Shown piece by piece: positions 61,306 through 64,000 of a stretch of 64,000 nt of DNA. The notes below the pieces were generated by a model. The model was not told the origin of the DNA and did not search any database. It saw only the letters and a list, made by a program, of their open reading frames with translations. Position numbers and translations under genes: made by a program. Source of the DNA: Peribacillus frigoritolerans (GTDB lineage: Bacteria; Bacillota; Bacilli; Bacillales; DSM-1321); assembly GCF_040250305.1 (NCBI RefSeq), contig NZ_CP158190.1, forward strand, positions 652,001 through 716,000, in the 5' to 3' direction. The first letter of the stretch is position 1. Each line of letters begins with the position of its first letter.

Positions 61306-61506
61306 TTACTTAATAAATTCTCTAAACTCATCAATATAGAAAGCTACATAACCACAATTTGGGCATACAGATGCTTTAGGGTTTGCAGAAACACTACTGA
61401 AAAGTCCTTTCTTTTGACTAATCTTTATCCCATACATTCCGCCCTGAACATTTACTTTGCAATTATCTATCATTTCAGTTTGGCACTGATTACAAATTCG
61501 ATTCAT
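61306..61506 (-). CDS. small zinc-ribbon protein, 66 aa
   Basis: Two CxxC pairs (CNQCQ near the start and CPNCGY near the end) form a zinc ribbon around a short beta-rich middle. ATG follows AAGGAGTG on the minus strand. Similar small zinc-ribbon proteins are common in Bacillaceae; role unknown, perhaps nucleic-acid binding. Confidence 0.7.
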   Translation of the reverse strand: MNRICNQCQTEMIDNCKVNVQGGMYGIKISQKKGLFSSVSANPKASVCPNCGYVAFYIDEFREFIK

Positions 61507-61644
61507 GAAAACACTCCTTTTTCATTTAAAAAACTACTTAAGTAGAAACACTCAGAATCCAATGTTAATTTTAACATAAATATCCAAAAGAGCTTGTGAC
61601 ATTTTGGAATTACATAAGAAAAGTCATGTTTAATAGAGGAAAAG

Positions 61645-61743
61645 TTGATAACATATGACAAGTTTAGCAGTCTAAAAGAATTTAACAACACCATTGAAAT
61701 GTTCCTTGCCGAACATAAAAATGAAGTGAATACTGCACCATAA
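61645..61743 (+). pseudogene. N-terminal fragment resembling an HTH/plasmid-replication-type protein
   Basis: TTG 61645 after GAGGAAAA opens a 32-codon frame containing YDKFSSLKEFNNTIEMFLAE then HKNEVNTAP. The pattern Y-SLKEFN--IE-FL-EHK resembles the N-terminus of Bacillus helix-turn-helix proteins linked to plasmid replication, which normally continue with a recognition domain. It stops after about 30 residues, so it is likely truncated. The match is from memory and weak. Confidence 0.3.
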
Positions 61744-61759
61744 CCGAAGGAGCAAAGCC

Positions 61760-63037
61760 ATGAAAAAAAGAAGTTTATTGATAGCGATGGGCGTGATCAT
61801 TTTCGGGATCATTGCCTCGATAGCATTGGTATCTCAAATCAAAAAGAAAGAGATCGCCGGTAAAAGGGCATTTCCACAGCATACAGTCTATCAAGCGGGT
61901 ACGATAAAACCTGACAATCTGTCACAGGAGGAAATGGATGCTGCCGTAGCGAATTTTTATGAAACCTGGAGAAAGGAATATCTTAAGCAGCCTATCGATA
62001 AAAATGATCAATATTATATTTTTTACAATGATAAAGGTTATGCAGAGCCCAAGAATGCAGTGACCGTTTCTGAAGCCCATGGTTACGGGATGATGATAAC
62101 GGCGATCATGGCAGGCAGCCAGGACAAGCAGTACTTCGATGGGCTTTATCGTTTTTATAAAGCGCATGGAAGTGATAATGACCCTTCATTAATGGCGTGG
62201 CAGCAAGTAAAGGATAAATCGGGTAAAATCATCACTACGCCAGGGGATGCCGATTCAGCAACTGATGGCGATATGGATATCGCCTATTCGTTATTACTGG
62301 CACATCGCCAGTGGGGAAGTGAAGGGGAAATTGACTATCTTGCCAGTGCAAAGGACATCTTGGATGCGATCATGTCGAATGAGATAAATCGGTCGCAGTA
62401 CCTTGTTAAACTAGGGGACTGGGCGGAAGATGAAGATGACGTATATGGACAATCGACTCGTTCATCTGACCTTCTTCTCAATCATTTTAAGTCATTTGAG
62501 GCGGCAACTGGGAATGATGAATGGAAAGGTGTAACGGATAAGGCCTATAGGATCATTCATTCGATTTTTAAGGAGGAAAGCGGCAATACTGGCCTCATGC
62601 CGGACTTCATTATACAATCCAAGGAAGAATATCAGCCGGCAGAAGCGGGCTTTTTAGAAGGGGAGAATGACGGCAATTATAGCTGGAACAGCAGCAGGAC
62701 CCCTTGGCGCTATACGCTCGATTACTTACTGACTGGTGATGAAAGAGCCCTGCCGCAATTAAAGAAGATGAATGATTGGATTAAAGCGGAAACGGATGGC
62801 AACCCAGAAAATATCCAATCCGGTTATACGCTAAGCGGAAAAACCGTGGAAGAAGGGAATAGTACAAGCTTCGTTGCTCCATTCATGGTGAGTGCCATGG
62901 TTGATTCCTCCAATCAGCAATGGATTAACATGTTATGGAATCGGACGGTACAGGACCAAGATGATGATGATTATTTTGCCAATACGATAAAATTACAGAC
63001 AATGATCGTGGTTTCAGGTAACTGGTGGGCGCCATGA
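61760..63037 (+). CDS. glycoside hydrolase family 8 enzyme
   Basis: A 425-residue enzyme with an N-terminal membrane anchor or uncleaved signal (residues 5-25). The GH8 (alpha/alpha)6 barrel has VSEAHGYGMM with the catalytic Glu acid and DSATDGDMDIAYSLL with the conserved Asp pair. GH8 includes endoglucanases, chitosanases and lichenases; sequence alone does not choose between them. RBS is GAAGGAG. No cellulose or chitosan genes are adjacent. Confidence 0.87.
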   Translation: MKKRSLLIAMGVIIFGIIASIALVSQIKKKEIAGKRAFPQHTVYQAGTIKPDNLSQEEMDAAVANFYETWRKEYLKQPIDKNDQYYIFYNDKGYAEPKNAVTVSEAHGYGMMITAIMAGSQDKQYFDGLYRFYKAHGSDNDPSLMAWQQVKDKSGKIITTPGDADSATDGDMDIAYSLLLAHRQWGSEGEIDYLASAKDILDAIMSNEINRSQYLVKLGDWAEDEDDVYGQSTRSSDLLLNHFKSFEAATGNDEWKGVTDKAYRIIHSIFKEESGNTGLMPDFIIQSKEEYQPAEAGFLEGENDGNYSWNSSRTPWRYTLDYLLTGDERALPQLKKMNDWIKAETDGNPENIQSGYTLSGKTVEEGNSTSFVAPFMVSAMVDSSNQQWINMLWNRTVQDQDDDDYFANTIKLQTMIVVSGNWWAP

Positions 63038-63076
63038 TTCAATGCAAGAAACTAATTAAAGATGAAAAGGAGTTTG

Positions 63077-63478
63077 ATGAGAATGATGAAGGTCACACCT
63101 TTCTTGATGTTCGAAGGTAATGCGGAGGAAGCGATGAATTATTACACATCTTTAATCGAAGGATCGAAAATAACGAGCATTGTTCGGTATGGTGCAAATG
63201 AATCAGGTACAGAGGGAAGCGTCATGCAGGCTACCTTTACCTTGAAAGATCAGGAATTTATGTGCATCGATAGCAATGTTAAGCATCAATTTACGTTTAC
63301 ACCATCGTTTTCAATATTCCTTACATGTGATAGTGAAGAGGAAATTGACAGCCTTTATTCGAGTTTAACTGATGGCGGACAAGTGATGATGCCATTGGGT
63401 GACTATTTCTTTAGTAAGAAGTTCGGCTGGGTATCTGATAAGTTTGGTGTTTCCTGGCAGCTTACTCTACCAATATGA
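63077..63478 (+). CDS. PhnB-like VOC protein
   Basis: A product of about 133 residues. VTPFLMFEGNAEEAMNYYTS opens the fold, and FGWVSDKFGVSWQLTL is the hallmark C-terminus of PhnB/3-demethylubiquinone-methyltransferase-like VOC proteins. Role unknown. Several ATGs follow AAAAGGAG (63065-63072): ATG 63077 is chosen, 63083 is possible. Confidence 0.8.
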   Translation: MRMMKVTPFLMFEGNAEEAMNYYTSLIEGSKITSIVRYGANESGTEGSVMQATFTLKDQEFMCIDSNVKHQFTFTPSFSIFLTCDSEEEIDSLYSSLTDGGQVMMPLGDYFFSKKFGWVSDKFGVSWQLTLPI

Positions 63479-63491
63479 ATGAAGTGAAAAC

Positions 63492-63513
63492 GCCACTGGA
63501 TAGTGGCTTTTTT
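63492..63513 (+). terminator. rho-independent terminator
   Basis: GCCAC, TGGATA loop, GTGGC, then six T, 13 bp after the stop. Confidence 0.8.
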
Positions 63514-63729
63514 CAGTTTGGTGGCCAAAGGGGTTCGTAAGTGTCTCACCCCGAACCATGATTTTAAAAGAAGACTTTGTGAGGCTTTTTCCCGAAGCAT
63601 AGAAAAGGTACATAAACGGATCAAGGATAAACCGTTTGTGCTGTGAAGGAATTAATTATATATTAATCCTTGAGTACATTAATTCATGGATTAAAGTATG
63701 ATGATAAGAAAAGCCCGGAGGAGACAATC

Positions 63730-64000
63730 ATGAAAAATATCAATACAGAACAAGAATATCGTGAACAAATCAACCAAGAGGGACTGACAGTCGGGATTTT
63801 TACGACTACATGGTGTCCGGACTGCAAACGTTTAGACATGTTCATCGATGAGATCACTCAAGAACATCAAGACAAACAGTGGTTTACGATCGATCGTGAC
63901 GAGTTCCCTGAGATTTCTGAAGAGCAAACGGTAATGGGAATTCCATCACTATTAGTATTTAAAAATGGGGAAAAGGTTGCGCACCTCCACAGTGCAAATG
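63730..64000 (+). CDS. thioredoxin-like protein, cut by the window end
   Basis: The first 90 residues of a thioredoxin-fold protein: WCPDC is the redox pair, followed by the cis-proline segment GIPSLLVFKNGEKV. The CPDC type and early residues resemble B. subtilis YtpP rather than TrxA (CGPC). ATG 63730 follows GGAGGAGA. The C-terminus lies beyond 64000. Confidence 0.8.
   Translation, partial: MKNINTEQEYREQINQEGLTVGIFTTTWCPDCKRLDMFIDEITQEHQDKQWFTIDRDEFPEISEEQTVMGIPSLLVFKNGEKVAHLHSAN

Noticed and set aside
61503..61694. 63-codon minus-strand frame upstream of the zinc-ribbon gene
   Set aside because: AT-rich, no ribosome site and opposite a better protein-like fragment.

Overview
The window looks like a chromosomal segment of a low-GC Gram-positive rod of the Bacillaceae, most likely a Peribacillus/Bacillus relative. 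The support is strong AGGAGG-type ribosome binding sites, frequent TTG and GTG starts, rho-independent terminators after most operons, and a gene set with Bacillus counterparts (kbl-tdh, coaA, mqo, YugO-type potassium channel, YhjC/YhjB, bioYDA/bioB, YtrA-type GntR-ABC operon, YwoG/YwoH, GrpB family, GH8 glycosidase). I see no rRNA, tRNA, CRISPR, prophage or complete insertion sequence.

Layout. 0-3 kb: a small GTG-start gene, then kbl-tdh for threonine to glycine breakdown. 3-10 kb: an amino-acid permease, an alpha-CTD-like zinc protein, coaA, mqo and a K+ channel. 10-17 kb: a YjiH-family membrane protein, then a five-gene nickel/metallophore-type ABC importer behind a textbook promoter with a Fur box. 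17.4-19.7 kb: a polar amino-acid ABC importer (GlnH/P/Q type). 19.9-29.3 kb: a divergent locus with a large secreted PIG-L deacetylase on one side and, on the other, a ROK regulator, an Fe(III)-type ABC importer and an argininosuccinate-lyase-like enzyme, with palindromic TTAGTAA operators between them. 29.5-35.4 kb: a YhjC/YhjB symporter pair, a permease controlled by a glycine riboswitch, and a close paralogue of the 3 kb permease. 35.7-42 kb: a berberine-bridge-type oxidoreductase, a small Gln/Ala-rich protein, and the divergent biotin genes bioYDA and bioB, each with a BirA box. 42.7-46.2 kb: polysaccharide deacetylase, DedA protein, GT28-type glycolipid glycosyltransferase and an orphan ModA. 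46-64 kb: accessory genes (VanZ, two GrpB paralogues, a DUF4937 protein, AAA ATPase, NmrA-type SDR, GntR-ABC operon, MFS/MarR pair, VOC proteins, a repetitive DUF6944-like protein, pentapeptide-repeat protein, GH8 enzyme, thioredoxin-like protein cut by the window end).

How genes work together. Several loci deal with glycine, serine or threonine type amino acids (kbl-tdh, three AAT-type permeases, the glycine riboswitch). The 19.9-29.3 kb locus reads as one regulated uptake-and-cleavage system of unknown substrate and is the best candidate here for undescribed biology. The Fur-boxed importer at 11.9-17 kb probably scavenges metal-metallophore complexes.

Intergenic DNA is unusually structured. 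There are five short tandem arrays with units of about 21 bp, in two sequence families, mostly just after terminators, and four copies of a GC-rich intergenic element, two of them in a nearly identical direct duplication. One array supplies the C-terminus of a VanZ-family protein. Several gene remnants (3-149, 9992-10267, 40699-40854, 60996-61088, 61645-61743) suggest ongoing decay.
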